A DNA stretch of 64,000 nucleotides, taken from contig DATKYQ010000030.1 in assembly GCA_035528415.1 (NCBI GenBank), forward strand, positions 1 through 64,000, in the 5' to 3' direction. Positions 15,475-26,385 of the stretch are shown here, one piece after another. Position numbers and translations under genes: made by a program. Origin of the DNA: DATKYQ01 sp035528415. Its GTDB lineage: Bacteria; Myxococcota; B64-G9. The stretch's first letter is position 1. Each line of letters opens with the position of its first letter. The notes under the pieces were generated by a model that was not told where the DNA came from, made no database searches, and saw nothing but the letters and a program-made list of their open reading frames with translations.

Positions 15475-17118
15475 CTACTGGCCGTCGCGAACCACAACAC
15501 CCTGCGCCGTTTCTGCAAAGGCGACGTCCGGAAGACGCTCCTCGGCGAGGCCGACCGCCCAATCCCGCTCGAACAGAACCACGGGCCGATTCCTTAAGTC
15601 GAGCACCACGAGTCCCGAGCACTCCCTGCGCAGCGTTTCGAGATCGAGCGCTTTGCCGCTCTTGGGCGAGACCCAGCGAGCCATCTGGTAATCGAGTCGC
15701 TCGAGCCTCACATTCACGCCGTACTCATTCTGGAGGCGGTATTTGGTCACTTCCATCTGCAGCTCTCCCACTGCACCAAGGATAATCTCGCCCGCGCGGC
15801 CGCGCGGAGGACGATAGAGCTGAACAGTACCCTCCTGCGCAAGCTGCTCGACGCCGCGAGTCAGTTGCTTGCGGCGCATTGGATCCAGCCCTACGAGACG
15901 TGCAAAGTGTTCCGGGGCAAAGCTTGGGATTTTCTCGAACTCGAATTTCGAACCTTCGGTGAGCGTGTCTCCAATTTCAAAAATGCCCGTGTCGAAGACG
16001 CCGATGACATCGCCCGCAAATGCTTCGTTGACGAGACTTCGCTCCTGCGCGAGGAATATGGCTGGATTGGCAAGCCGGATATCTCGGCCGCTGCGCACGT
16101 GATGGACCTTCATTCCACGATGAAATCGCCCCGAGCAGATCCGTAAAAAAGCGAGTCGATCGTGGTGTGCCCGGTTCATGTTGGCTTGAATCTTGAAAAC
16201 GAAACCGCTGAACTCGGTTTCCGTGGCAAGTATGGTGCCAGTGTTTGTCCTTCGCGAACCAGGCGGCGGCATCAGATCACAGAAGCTCTCCAGGAATGTC
16301 CCGAGACCGAAATTGTTGATGGCGCTGCCGAAAAACATGGGCGAGATTTCTCCGGCTTCAAACCGCCGCCGATCAAATTCGTCGCCGGCGATATCCAGGA
16401 GCTCGACATCATCTTGAAGCTGCTTGTATCCTGCCTGGTCGAGATTCCTGCGCAGCGCGGGATCGTCGACTCCGTAGATCTTGAAAGGAGCGACATCTGC
16501 ACCGCGGCTTGCGCTCGACCTCGCCGGGCCTTCGTCAAATAAGTACACACGCCTGGCGATCCGCTGGTAGATACCGCGAAAGATCCCCGTGCGGAAAACG
16601 GGCCAGGTGATGGGAAAGACACCGATCCCAAGGATGCTCTCCACTTCTCCGACCAGGTCGAAAGGATCGCGTCCGGGACGGTCCATCTTGTTCACCAGGG
16701 TGAAAACGGGGATCGACCTGTGCTTGCAGACTCGGAACAACTTTCGCGTTTGCGACTCGACGCCCTTGGCGGAATCGAGCAACATCACGGCCCCGTCGAC
16801 GGCATGAAGCGTGCGGTAGGTGTCCTCGCTGAAATCGGCGTGACCAGGAGTATCGAGCAAGTTCATCTGCAGCCCTTGATACGGGAACTGCAGCACGCTG
16901 GTTGTAATGGAAATACCGCGTTCCCGCTCCATCTCCATCCAGTCGCTGACGGCATTCGCACGCCCGCGCTTCGCCCTGACCGCACCGGCGAGCTGAATGA
17001 CCCCGCCGAAAAGGAGTAGTTTTTCGGTTAGCGTCGTCTTGCCGGCGTCAGGGTGCGAGATGATCGCAAACGTGCGCCGGCGCCCGATCTCGTGCTGGTT
17101 ATACTTTAAGTCAGTCAT
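15475..17118 (-). CDS. prfC: peptide chain release factor 3
   Basis: A 547-residue translational GTPase that removes RF1/RF2 from the ribosome after peptide release. G1 is SHPDAGKTTLTEK, G3 DTPGHADFSEDT, G4 NKMDRPGRDPFD, followed by EF-Tu domain 2 and the RF3 C-terminal domain (REIILGAVGELQMEV-like segment). The ATG at 17118 gives the standard N-terminus; the 56-residue upstream extension runs into the divergent methyltransferase gene and is rejected. Length is close to the E. coli protein. Confidence 0.96.
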   Translation of the reverse strand: MTDLKYNQHEIGRRRTFAIISHPDAGKTTLTEKLLLFGGVIQLAGAVRAKRGRANAVSDWMEMERERGISITTSVLQFPYQGLQMNLLDTPGHADFSEDTYRTLHAVDGAVMLLDSAKGVESQTRKLFRVCKHRSIPVFTLVNKMDRPGRDPFDLVGEVESILGIGVFPITWPVFRTGIFRGIYQRIARRVYLFDEGPARSSASRGADVAPFKIYGVDDPALRRNLDQAGYKQLQDDVELLDIAGDEFDRRRFEAGEISPMFFGSAINNFGLGTFLESFCDLMPPPGSRRTNTGTILATETEFSGFVFKIQANMNRAHHDRLAFLRICSGRFHRGMKVHHVRSGRDIRLANPAIFLAQERSLVNEAFAGDVIGVFDTGIFEIGDTLTEGSKFEFEKIPSFAPEHFARLVGLDPMRRKQLTRGVEQLAQEGTVQLYRPPRGRAGEIILGAVGELQMEVTKYRLQNEYGVNVRLERLDYQMARWVSPKSGKALDLETLRRECSGLVVLDLRNRPVVLFERDWAVGLAEERLPDVAFAETAQGVVVRDGQ

Positions 17119-17208
17119 CTGCCTTCCCGAGAAATGGTTCAGTGCCAGCCCGCCCTCGCCGCTGCCTTCTGCATCGAACAGATTGATCTGCCCGTGGTTG
17201 CGATCTAT

Positions 17209-17238
17209 CTTATCGTGTATGCGGGCAAATATTGTCAA
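17209..17238 (-). promoter_or_regulatory. sigma70-like promoter of prfC
   Basis: On the minus strand TTGACA (17238-17233) and GATAAG (17214-17209) are spaced by 18 nt, about 90 nt upstream of the prfC ATG. The -35 lies inside the start of the divergent methyltransferase gene. Confidence 0.4.
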
Positions 17239-18094
17239 CGTTCCCCAGAACGAGACCGACGACATCGAGATTATTCTTGGCGACAACCTGGCTGTATTGA
17301 AGAGTTTTGTGGACGAGTCATTCGATCTGATCTACATCGATCCGCCTTTCAATACCGGCAAGCAGCAGAGTCGCACCCGCATCCGAACGGTCAGAGATCA
17401 TTCTGGCGGAGACCGGGTCGGGTTCAAGGGCCGCCGCTACCGGACCGAGAAAATCGGCACGCTCAACTTCGCAGATGAATTCGATGACTTTCTCGACTTC
17501 CTGACCCCGCGCATCGAAGAGGCCCGCCGGGTGTTGAAGCCTGCCGGCAGCTTTTTTCTGCACATCGACTATCGCGAGGCGCACTACTGCAAGGTACTGC
17601 TCGATTCGATTTTCGGACGCGACTCCTTTATCAACGAGATCATCTGGGCCTACGACTACGGCGCCAGGTCGAAGAAGCGCTGGTCGGCCAAGCACGACAA
17701 TATCTTGTGGTACGCCAAGGACCCGAAAAACTATACTTTCAACTTCGACCAGATGGATCGCATCCCCTACATGGCCCCCGGGCTGGTCACCAAGGAGAAG
17801 GCAGCCCGCGGCAAGACGCCTACCGACGTCTGGTGGCATACCATCGTGCCCACCAACGGCAAGGAGCGCACCGGCTACCCAACTCAGAAACCGCTCGGCG
17901 TCCTGACTCGCATCGTCAAGGTGCACTCACGCCCGGGCGACCGGCTGCTTGATTTCTTCGCGGGCTCGGGAACGCTGGGCGAGGCGGCGGCCCGCCTGGG
18001 CCGCTACGCCGTGCTGATCGACAACAACCCGCAAGCCGTTAAGGTCATGACCCGGCGACTTTCGTTTGCCTCTCCGCGGATGAAAAAATACTGA
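17219..18094 (+). CDS. orphan N6-adenine/N4-cytosine DNA methyltransferase (beta-type order)
   Basis: A 291-residue DNA methylase. The catalytic motif IV is YIDPPFNTGK (about 39-48) and the SAM motif I is LLDFFAGSGTLGEAA (about 244-258), so the catalytic motif precedes the SAM motif as in beta-class enzymes such as CcrM. DPPF favours adenine methylation. The final YPTQKPLGVLTRIV segment is typical. There is no restriction endonuclease beside it; neighbours are prfC (divergent) and lepA, so it is likely an orphan regulatory methylase. A long N-terminal extension in frame overlaps prfC and is rejected. Confidence 0.88.
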   Translation: MRANIVNVPQNETDDIEIILGDNLAVLKSFVDESFDLIYIDPPFNTGKQQSRTRIRTVRDHSGGDRVGFKGRRYRTEKIGTLNFADEFDDFLDFLTPRIEEARRVLKPAGSFFLHIDYREAHYCKVLLDSIFGRDSFINEIIWAYDYGARSKKRWSAKHDNILWYAKDPKNYTFNFDQMDRIPYMAPGLVTKEKAARGKTPTDVWWHTIVPTNGKERTGYPTQKPLGVLTRIVKVHSRPGDRLLDFFAGSGTLGEAAARLGRYAVLIDNNPQAVKVMTRRLSFASPRMKKY

Positions 18095-18159
18095 ACGCCG
18101 CGATCCGCAATCGTTGAGACTGCCGCGCAATTGTAATACATTGGCCGCGAGAGAGAGTG

Positions 18160-19948
<1,789 letters not shown>

Positions 19949-19959
<11 letters not shown>

Positions 19960-21094
19960 GGGACGAGAGCAAGGACAGCCCGAACGCGCCGGCCTGTACG
20001 TCCACGTTCCATTCTGCAAAAATAAGTGCCCTTACTGCGATTTCTTCTCACAAGTAGCGCCCCAAAAGGCGCCGGCCTACCTGGATGCCGTCTGCCGCGA
20101 GGCCGAGTTGTTTGCCGCCGCCGCCGGCCCCTTCGATAGCCTCTACATAGGCGGCGGCACGCCCAGCTCGCTCGATCCCGGGGCGCTCGTCCGGCTGCTT
20201 GACGTCGCCGGACGTTTACTCGCGCCCGGTCCCGAAGGCGAGCCGGAGATAACCATCGAGCTGAACCCGGCCGACGTCGGGCCCGAGCTGCTGGATGTTC
20301 TTCGGGAGGCGGGCGTCACCCGGCTGAGCCTGGGTGTGCAGTCATTCGACGACGGCGAACTGAAAGAACTTGGCCGGCGTCACGACGGATCCCGCGCGCG
20401 GCGGGCCATCGAAGAGATTCGCCGGGCGGGCTTCGCCGCTTTGGGGCTTGACCTGATTCATGCCCTGCCGGGATCGGATCGAGCCAGTCTGCACCGTAGC
20501 CTGGAACAGGCCCTGGCTTTCGAGCCCGAGCACCTGTCATGTTACTCGCTGACGATTGCAGCAGGTACGCCTTTTTTTGAGCTGCGCGCGCGGGCTGAAC
20601 TGATATTGCCGGACGAAGACGAGACGGCTGACCAGTTTCTGGAAACAGCCGACATTCTCGGGCAAGCCGGTTACATACACTACGAGGTAAGCAACTTCGC
20701 GCGCAACGACGGTCTGCGTTCACGCCACAACATGAAATACTGGCGCCGGGTTCCCTGCCTGGGCCTCGGCCCGGCGGCGCATTCCTTCGACGGTCACAGG
20801 CGTTCCTGGAACCTGCGCGATCTCGACGGCTACAACCGAGCGATCGAGTCCGGGCGGCGCCCGCTGGAGGGCTTCGAGGATCTGACGAGCGAGCAAGCTC
20901 GACTGGAGACCATTGCACTGGGCATGCGCACGGCGGAAGGCGTTGCCCTGGGCGTGATTTTCGAAAATCCCGGAGCCGATGAAAATGTCAAACGGTTGCT
21001 GGCGGAGGGACTGGTGGTGGAAAGCCAGGGCCGCTTGCGGCCTACGCGTAGTGGATATCTCAAGGCCGACGGGATCGCCCGATTGCTTTGCTGA
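19949..21094 (+). CDS. hemW: radical SAM haem chaperone HemW
   Basis: A 381-residue radical SAM protein of the HemN-like group. The 4Fe-4S motif is CKNKCPYCDFF (CxxxCxxC) at about 27-34, followed by YIGGGTPSSLD and RLSLGVQSFDD. HemW binds and delivers haem rather than oxidising coproporphyrinogen III, and lacks the extra N-terminal part of true HemN. It overlaps the lepA end by 11 nt; lepA-hemW adjacency is common in bacteria. The N-terminal EGREQGQPERAG extension before VHVPFC is slightly long, and a later start is possible. Confidence 0.93.
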
Positions 21095-21152
21095 GACGGC
21101 GAGCTTGACCCTGGGTCGGCTTAGGTGTTTTTTTGGGCCAGGAGGCAACAAA

Positions 21153-21596
21153 GTGATTCCAGAAGAGATCGTCGATGCCGTCAAGCAGTTCATGGAACAA
21201 CAGATACCCTTCAACCAGTTCCTGGGCATGAAGGTCGTGCATCTTGGAGACGGCGATGCGCGCATGGAAGTTCCTTTTCGCGACGAGTTCATCGGGGATC
21301 CTTTCAGGCCGGCCCTCCACGGAGGAGTCATCTCGGCGCTGCTCGACACCTGCGGAGGAGCCGCCGTGTTCACGACCATGAAGGACGTCGGCGAGCGGGC
21401 CAGCACCGTCGATTTGCGGGTGGACTACCTGCGTCCCGGCCGCAAGGAACGCCTGATTGCCGAGGCAAAAGTGATTCGGGCCGGCAACAAGGTGGCCGTG
21501 GTCAACCTGCGGGCCTATCATCCCGGTGAGGCCGATAAGCCCGTGGCCACCGGCATCGGCGTATACAACATCAAACGGGTCGCGGCCCGATCTTGA
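21153..21596 (+). CDS. PaaI-type hotdog thioesterase
   Basis: A 147-residue protein with a single hotdog domain. HGGVISALLDTCGGAAVFT (about 56-74) is the thioesterase helix with the active-site HGG, and TVDLRVDYLRPG is the dimer strand. It would hydrolyse an acyl-CoA or aryl-CoA thioester in the cytosol. The GTG at 21153 has AGGAGG 8 nt upstream and is preferred; the longer ATG reading from 20979 overlaps hemW. It follows hemW by 58 nt and converges with the TonB-like gene, 3 bp apart. Confidence 0.88.
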   Translation: MIPEEIVDAVKQFMEQQIPFNQFLGMKVVHLGDGDARMEVPFRDEFIGDPFRPALHGGVISALLDTCGGAAVFTTMKDVGERASTVDLRVDYLRPGRKERLIAEAKVIRAGNKVAVVNLRAYHPGEADKPVATGIGVYNIKRVAARS

Positions 21597-21599
21597 TCT

Positions 21600-22298
21600 T
21601 TACAGGGTAAACTTGATGGTAACCGGCACCCAGCCGGCCACGTAGGGATATGGTTCGGCCAAGTGCAGGACTTTTTCCGCCGCTTCCTCGAGACAGGACG
21701 GGCCGGATGAGCGCACGATACGCTGGTCGTCGGTGTAGCCGTAGCGGCTGATACGGAAAAGTATCTTAATGACTCCCTCTTCGTAACGGCAGCGGCCCGA
21801 AGTGCGATGGATCAAGGGCGTGACTTCGTCGATGCGTGCCTGGATGATCTCGATCAGTGGACGGGGATCTCCACCCGGATCGAGATCGAAGCGATCTTCC
21901 TTACGGGTTTCTACTCCTCCTTTGGGATTTACAGAAAGCTGCACGGCCTGTCGCTCGATCTCCTGCCTTGCCGGTTCGCTGTGGGCTACGAATTCGCCGC
22001 TGATTGACTTCTCGAAAGGGGCAGTTGGAGGAGGTTCGCTCGTGGAAATTGTAACCCGGTATTCCACGCTGGGTATGTTTCGCTGTCGAGGTCTGATGCG
22101 GCTTATGCGCTTCATTACCTCGCCTCCGTCCCCGGGTTTCGGCAAGGCCGGGAGCTTTAATATCCGAACTTCGATCGGCACAGGCTCCAGGGTGGGCGTG
22201 GAATGCGGCCAGGCGAGCGAAACCAGCGCCACCGTCCAGACGTGGACATTGGTCGAAATCAGCAATGAAAACCAGAAACGCATGCAGACGCCGATCAA
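21600..22298 (-). CDS. TonB-like energy transducer protein
   Basis: A 232-residue protein with one N-terminal membrane helix (about 8-30), a Pro/charged linker (about 35-140) and a TonB_C-type domain (about 150-232: EGVIKILFRISRYGYTDDQR then LEEAAEKVLHLAEPYP). TonB couples the proton-motive force to outer-membrane receptors, but no ExbB/ExbD or TonB receptor gene is in this window. It starts inside the stop of the toroid gene (ATGA), so the two are made together, which is unusual for TonB. The C-terminal domain may therefore act locally on a secreted partner. Confidence 0.75.
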   Translation of the reverse strand: MIGVCMRFWFSLLISTNVHVWTVALVSLAWPHSTPTLEPVPIEVRILKLPALPKPGDGGEVMKRISRIRPRQRNIPSVEYRVTISTSEPPPTAPFEKSISGEFVAHSEPARQEIERQAVQLSVNPKGGVETRKEDRFDLDPGGDPRPLIEIIQARIDEVTPLIHRTSGRCRYEEGVIKILFRISRYGYTDDQRIVRSSGPSCLEEAAEKVLHLAEPYPYVAGWVPVTIKFTL

Positions 22299-23314
22299 TC
22301 GGTCTTACAAGCCAACGCCAGGGCCGAAAGTGCCTCGGCATGCACCTCGGAGATGACCTGGCCGACGAAGGGCTCCGGCATGAAATCGTTGTAGACGGCG
22401 TATGAGCCCTTCTTGAGCATGGTGGACTTGATCCAGTCGATGCCCTTTTGGCCGGCTGCCCGCTGGGCCGGGTTGCCCCCGGCCAGGGCCATGACGGCAT
22501 AGGCGCTCGGCTGGGTCTCGTTGGAGAGCCAGGCGCCGTTTGGCTGCTGCGCCTTTTGCAAATCGGCCCGGAAGCGCTCGATGTACTGACGGTAGTGGCC
22601 GGCGTCGAGATCGTCGAGCGCCTCGGTTAAAGCCGCGCCGGACACCAGTGAAAAACGCGGGTTTTTCTTCGGCAGGTACCAGTCGGAAAGTCGCCCAAGC
22701 ACCGCGTCCGCCATCTGATAGGCATAGCGCCTGGCGGATACCGCCGTCGCGGCCCTGATTCCCAGTGCCGCGTCGAAGCCCAGCAAGGCGGGCGTCTTCG
22801 CACGGCCGGAGGCTATGCGGGCGACCTCGCGCGCTCCGTCCGGCGAGCGCCCGCGGATCAACTCGAAAGCGGCCAGGGCGGTGTCACGGTAGCGCGTCTC
22901 TCCAGTGGCGCTTGCCAGGCGGGCGAGAAATTGAACATCCGCCTTGTAGGGCAGATTGGTGAGCGTCCAGCCGCCCTTCCCGGTCACCAGGCCATCGGCG
23001 TATCTGCGAGCCGCCGCGAGGTAGGTCTCCCCTCCAGAGGTCGAGTGCGCAGAAAGCAACGACATGGCCGCCAGCCCGGCGACGTTTCCGGAAACCGGGC
23101 CCTGGTTGACCTGCCAAGACCAGCCGACCGCTCCAAGCTTTGCGGGCTTCTGGACCGCCACCAAAAAATCGGCAGCGCGGGTCATCGCCCGGCAGACATC
23201 CTGGTTTAGATTTGCCTTGTACTGGGATGCGATCCCGGAGGATCCGGCTGGACTCGCCTGCATGGATGGAAGACAGATGCCCACAGATACGATCATGAAA
23301 AACAATCTGCTCAT
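22295..23314 (-). CDS. secreted alpha/alpha-toroid protein
   Basis: A 339-residue exported protein. A signal peptide spans about 1-20 (LFFMIVSVGICLPSMQA). The mature part is all-helical with recurring Gly/Ala-rich helix pairs (GVRYA-type turns, GWSWQVNQGPVSGNVAGLAA, QQPNGAWLSNETQPSAYAVM), resembling the six-hairpin or terpene-cyclase/pectate-lyase toroids. No clear catalytic residues identified, so an enzymatic role (glycan or lyase) is unproven. It overlaps the TonB-like gene by 4 nt. It is divergent from the phasin-like gene. Confidence 0.7.
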   Translation of the reverse strand: MSRLFFMIVSVGICLPSMQASPAGSSGIASQYKANLNQDVCRAMTRAADFLVAVQKPAKLGAVGWSWQVNQGPVSGNVAGLAAMSLLSAHSTSGGETYLAAARRYADGLVTGKGGWTLTNLPYKADVQFLARLASATGETRYRDTALAAFELIRGRSPDGAREVARIASGRAKTPALLGFDAALGIRAATAVSARRYAYQMADAVLGRLSDWYLPKKNPRFSLVSGAALTEALDDLDAGHYRQYIERFRADLQKAQQPNGAWLSNETQPSAYAVMALAGGNPAQRAAGQKGIDWIKSTMLKKGSYAVYNDFMPEPFVGQVISEVHAEALSALALACKTD

Positions 23315-23431
23315 GAGAACCTCCCGGTAATTTTCTCAGTGAGCTATAAAATAACAATTTATCGGCCGGTGTGCTAGGGGTCGAAAATGACCCAGGGCAA
23401 ATATTATTTTGCGCGGCGCGTCATTTTTCCC

Positions 23432-23460
23432 TTGACATCTGTGACGCGACGCGTTAGATT
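23432..23460 (+). promoter_or_regulatory. sigma70 promoter of the phasin-like gene
   Basis: A perfect TTGACA (23432-23437) is followed at 17 nt by TAGATT (23455-23460), or at 16 nt by TTAGAT. The predicted start near 23467 leaves an 80-nt leader before the ATG at 23549. Confidence 0.6.
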
Positions 23461-23548
23461 GCGAAACATGAAGCGTTACCAAGAACCGGAGTTTTACAGT
23501 TTGAAAGCAAAGACGCCGATAAACACGGCGAAAAACAGGAGGTGGAAG

Positions 23549-23845
23549 ATGCAGTTGGTACAGATCGAGAAGATGCCCAAGGCAATCCAGGAGATCGTCG
23601 GCGGGGCCCATAAGAAGCTGACCACCTGGGAGGGCGAGGCGCGAAAGACAATCACCGGCACTTACGAAAAGATCGCACCCATTCGCAAGAAAGTCGAGAA
23701 GTTCTCGGCCGACGTGGGCAACAAGGCGTTTGCGACGATCGGGGTGGCCACCAAGACCGACATCCAGTCCATCACCCGCAAGATCAACCGCCTGCGTGGC
23801 GAGATCCGCAACCTGATCGGCAAGAAGACCACTCGCACCAAGTGA
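23549..23845 (+). CDS. phasin-like small protein
   Basis: A 98-residue helical protein (MPKAIQEIVGGAHKKL then TITGTYEKIAPIRKKVEKF and ITRKINRLRGEIRNLIGKK). Composition and amphipathic helix pattern resemble short phasins that coat polyhydroxyalkanoate granules. The start at 23549 has AGGAGG 6 nt upstream; a longer upstream reading has no ribosome-binding site and crosses the promoter. A strong hairpin follows the stop. No PHA synthase is in the window, so the granule role rests on composition alone. Confidence 0.6.
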   Translation: MQLVQIEKMPKAIQEIVGGAHKKLTTWEGEARKTITGTYEKIAPIRKKVEKFSADVGNKAFATIGVATKTDIQSITRKINRLRGEIRNLIGKKTTRTK

Positions 23846-23886
23846 ATTTAATAACAAGGGGCAACCCGGACCAGACGATTGCCGGG

Positions 23887-23920
23887 GGGAAGGAGCCAGA
23901 TGGCTCCTTCCCGCACCCCT
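23887..23920. terminator. strong hairpin between phasin-like gene and lgt
   Basis: GGGAAGGAGCCA (23887-23898) pairs perfectly with TGGCTCCTTCCC (23901-23912) with a 2-nt loop. Only a weak T-run follows. It sits between convergent genes and may stop transcription from both sides. Confidence 0.65.
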
Positions 23921-23941
23921 TTATTCACGCGAGTGATTCGC

Positions 23942-24937
23942 TTACACGTGTCTGTCCGTAATACCCTTTCGCAGCTTCAGCCACATGAAGATCCCCAACC
24001 CCATTAGGCCCACCGAGACCACCTGGCTGGTAGAGAGCAGATCCGGCATCGAGTCGCCGAAGAGGTCTATCGGAAACAAGATCCCTCGCTCTATGTCGCC
24101 GCGGAACATCTCGGTCATGAAGCGCCAGGCCGGGTACATCATCAGCCAGGCGGCAAGCAGTTGTCCGTTTACGCGCTTGCGCTTGCGCAGCCAGATCAGG
24201 ATGCCGAAGATCGAAAGCTCGCCCAGGGCCTCGTACAGCGGTGCGGGGTGGATGGGGATGTTCAGCAAGTGCGAGTGGGCCACCACCGTGCCGGGGGCCG
24301 TGTAGATCGACCCGAAGAAATTCGAACCCGTGGCCGACCCGTGGCAGCAACCGGCCGAGTAGCAGCCCAGGCGGCCGAAGAAGTGACCCAGGGCCACCGA
24401 GGGAATCATCACGTCGGAGATGCGCAGAAAGGAAATTCCCTTTCGGTGGCAGAAGTACCACGACGTGGCGACCGCCCCGATGAAGCCGCCGTAGAAGACC
24501 AACCCGCCAGTCCAGATTTTCAGAAGCGAAAGCGGATCGGCAATATAGTCGTTGATGTTGACAATAATATAGAACACCCGGCTGCCGACCATGGCGGCAA
24601 CCAGGATCCAGAACGAAAGATCCAGAATCATGTTGGGGTCGAGAAACTCGCGCTGCGCCTGGCGCACCGCCAGCACGATGCCCAGGACGAATCCCGTGGC
24701 TATCAGCAGCCCGTAGGTGTGAAGCTGAAAGTGGTAGCCCGCCCCGGCATGCCAAACCAAGGCGCGCAGCCCGGCGTAGACGGCCATGCCCAACAGAAAC
24801 CCGGTCGGTGAGAAATACGGGCTGCGCCTGCGCCAGAGAAACAGGCCACACATAGCGACAACCGTCAGAACGATCTCGATCCAGCCCAGCCGGCCTGTGA
24901 ACTCGGGAAACCTGAAAGAGAAGAGAACCGGGTACAT
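23942..24937 (-). CDS. lgt: prolipoprotein diacylglyceryl transferase (paralogue 1)
   Basis: A 331-residue polytopic inner-membrane protein that attaches diacylglycerol to the lipobox Cys of prolipoproteins. Recognisable Lgt segments are HTYGLLIATGFVLG, LVFYGGFIGAVATSW and FFGRLGCYSAGCCHG. At the position where E. coli Lgt has GRIGNF this protein has GRLGCY, so the usual Asn is Cys. An extra N-terminal helix precedes the standard core. It is the last gene of ileS-lspA-lgt2-lgt1, 2 bp after the second copy. Both copies together with lspA form a lipoprotein-maturation operon. Confidence 0.88.
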   Translation of the reverse strand: MYPVLFSFRFPEFTGRLGWIEIVLTVVAMCGLFLWRRRSPYFSPTGFLLGMAVYAGLRALVWHAGAGYHFQLHTYGLLIATGFVLGIVLAVRQAQREFLDPNMILDLSFWILVAAMVGSRVFYIIVNINDYIADPLSLLKIWTGGLVFYGGFIGAVATSWYFCHRKGISFLRISDVMIPSVALGHFFGRLGCYSAGCCHGSATGSNFFGSIYTAPGTVVAHSHLLNIPIHPAPLYEALGELSIFGILIWLRKRKRVNGQLLAAWLMMYPAWRFMTEMFRGDIERGILFPIDLFGDSMPDLLSTSQVVSVGLMGLGIFMWLKLRKGITDRHV

Positions 24938-24939
24938 GT

Positions 24940-25746
24940 CTATACGCCTGCCTTGTTTTCGCGCATGCTATGTCTTTTGGCGATTACTAAAAACACTCCG
25001 GTGGCGGCTATCAGGAAAAGTGACACGACCTGAGAAGATGAGAGCCAGCCGAAGAACATGCCCCGGTTGTCGCCGCGCAGGAACTCTATCAAAAAGCGGC
25101 CGCTTCCGTAAAGCACCACGAATGACAGAAACACCTGGCCTTGGCGCAGGCGGCGATAAAGCAACCACAAGAAGACAAACAGTATTAGAGCAAAAGCGGC
25201 GCTGATCAGTTGGGTCGGATGCAGCGGCACGCCCAACGGGCGGGCCAGACTCTGGGGATCCCTGAAGGTCACGCCCCAGGCCAACTCGGTGGGCGTGCCG
25301 TGGCAGCAGCCGGCCAAGAAACACCCCAGGCGTCCAAAGAAGAGCCCCAGGGGGATGCAGACGGCGTAGATATCGGCTGTCACGGTCAGCGAGATCTTCT
25401 TGCGCCGCAGGTACCAGATTGCGACGGGTATACAGGCAATCAGGCCGCCGTAGAAGGCCAGCCCGTTGTACAGTTTGAAGATCTCGGCCGGGTGCTCGAT
25501 GTAGTGGCCCAGAATGCGCCGGCCGGGATTGAGCGGATCGTCTTCGACCAACACGTGCATCAGGCGGGCGCCGAATACGCCCACCACCAGCAGGATCAAA
25601 TCGAGATCGAGGATCTGCCGCGGATCGATCCCCGCCCGGCGTGCCAGGCGAAAACTCATGTAGACGGCGGCCACGAACCCCGAAAGCGTCATGGCCCAAT
25701 AGGCCGGAACGCCGACGTCACCGATATGGAAGAGCCAGGGGCGCAT
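24940..25746 (-). CDS. lgt: prolipoprotein diacylglyceryl transferase (paralogue 2)
   Basis: A 268-residue Lgt homologue without the extra N-terminal helix. It has AYWAMTLSGFVAAVYMSFRL, LAFYGGLIACIPVA and LFFGRLGCFLAGCCHG. Like its neighbour it has Cys in place of the E. coli Asn of GRIGNF. The length is that of normal Lgt. The two copies are diverged (not a recent duplication) and overlap functionally; a division of labour between substrates or lipid donors is possible. It lies 48 bp after lspA. Confidence 0.88.
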   Translation of the reverse strand: MRPWLFHIGDVGVPAYWAMTLSGFVAAVYMSFRLARRAGIDPRQILDLDLILLVVGVFGARLMHVLVEDDPLNPGRRILGHYIEHPAEIFKLYNGLAFYGGLIACIPVAIWYLRRKKISLTVTADIYAVCIPLGLFFGRLGCFLAGCCHGTPTELAWGVTFRDPQSLARPLGVPLHPTQLISAAFALILFVFLWLLYRRLRQGQVFLSFVVLYGSGRFLIEFLRGDNRGMFFGWLSSSQVVSLFLIAATGVFLVIAKRHSMRENKAGV

Positions 25747-25794
25747 CGCGATTTTGGTCTTTGGTTACTATGTGATTCACGGCAACGTCGCAGC

Positions 25795-26373
25795 TTACTC
25801 GGCTTGTTCTTCTTTTTTCTTGGCGCCGAACATTTCGATCACTAACAGGATTACTCCGACGCTGATGGCGGCGTCCGCGATGTTGAAGGTCGGCCAGTGC
25901 TTTTCTCCGGCCGAAATCGTTAACAGGCCGAGATCGAGCGGCTTGTCGAACTTTACGTACCACTCGATGAAGTCGATCACCTTGCCCATGTAGATGCGGT
26001 CGATCAGGTTTCCCAAGGCGCCGCCCAGCACCAGCGAGACGGCCAGCGGAAGCAGCCGCTGGCGCGCTTCTAGGCGCTTGAAGAACCACAGAATGAAGCC
26101 GATCGCCAAAAGCGAGACGATGATGAAGAAAGGCACGCGAAAGGACGCATCGGTGCTGCGAAACAATCCCCATGCGGCTCCGGTGTTCTCGGCGTATTTG
26201 AATCGCCAGAAACCGTCGATCACGGCAAGGTAACGCGCCGATGGATCGGCCTCGAAGATCAGCGGCTTCAGATTGGCGGCCGCGAGCATTTTGGTGATCT
26301 GATCGGCTGCGACCACCAGCGGGACGGTCAGCGCCAGAATCAGGTTCTTGCCTTTGAGAACGGGAAATTTCAC
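25795..26373 (-). CDS. lspA: lipoprotein signal peptidase (signal peptidase II)
   Basis: A 192-residue aspartic membrane protease that cleaves the signal peptide after Lgt has acted. Four hydrophobic segments are visible, and the catalytic Asp pair lies in LGNLIDRIYMGKVIDF and FNIADAAISVGV. The N-terminus has the usual AADQITK. A Lys/Glu-rich tail follows the last helix. It is 12 bp downstream of ileS, the conserved ileS-lspA order. Confidence 0.95.
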   Translation of the reverse strand: MKFPVLKGKNLILALTVPLVVAADQITKMLAAANLKPLIFEADPSARYLAVIDGFWRFKYAENTGAAWGLFRSTDASFRVPFFIIVSLLAIGFILWFFKRLEARQRLLPLAVSLVLGGALGNLIDRIYMGKVIDFIEWYVKFDKPLDLGLLTISAGEKHWPTFNIADAAISVGVILLVIEMFGAKKKEEQAE

Positions 26374-26385
26374 GCAACCCTCTCT

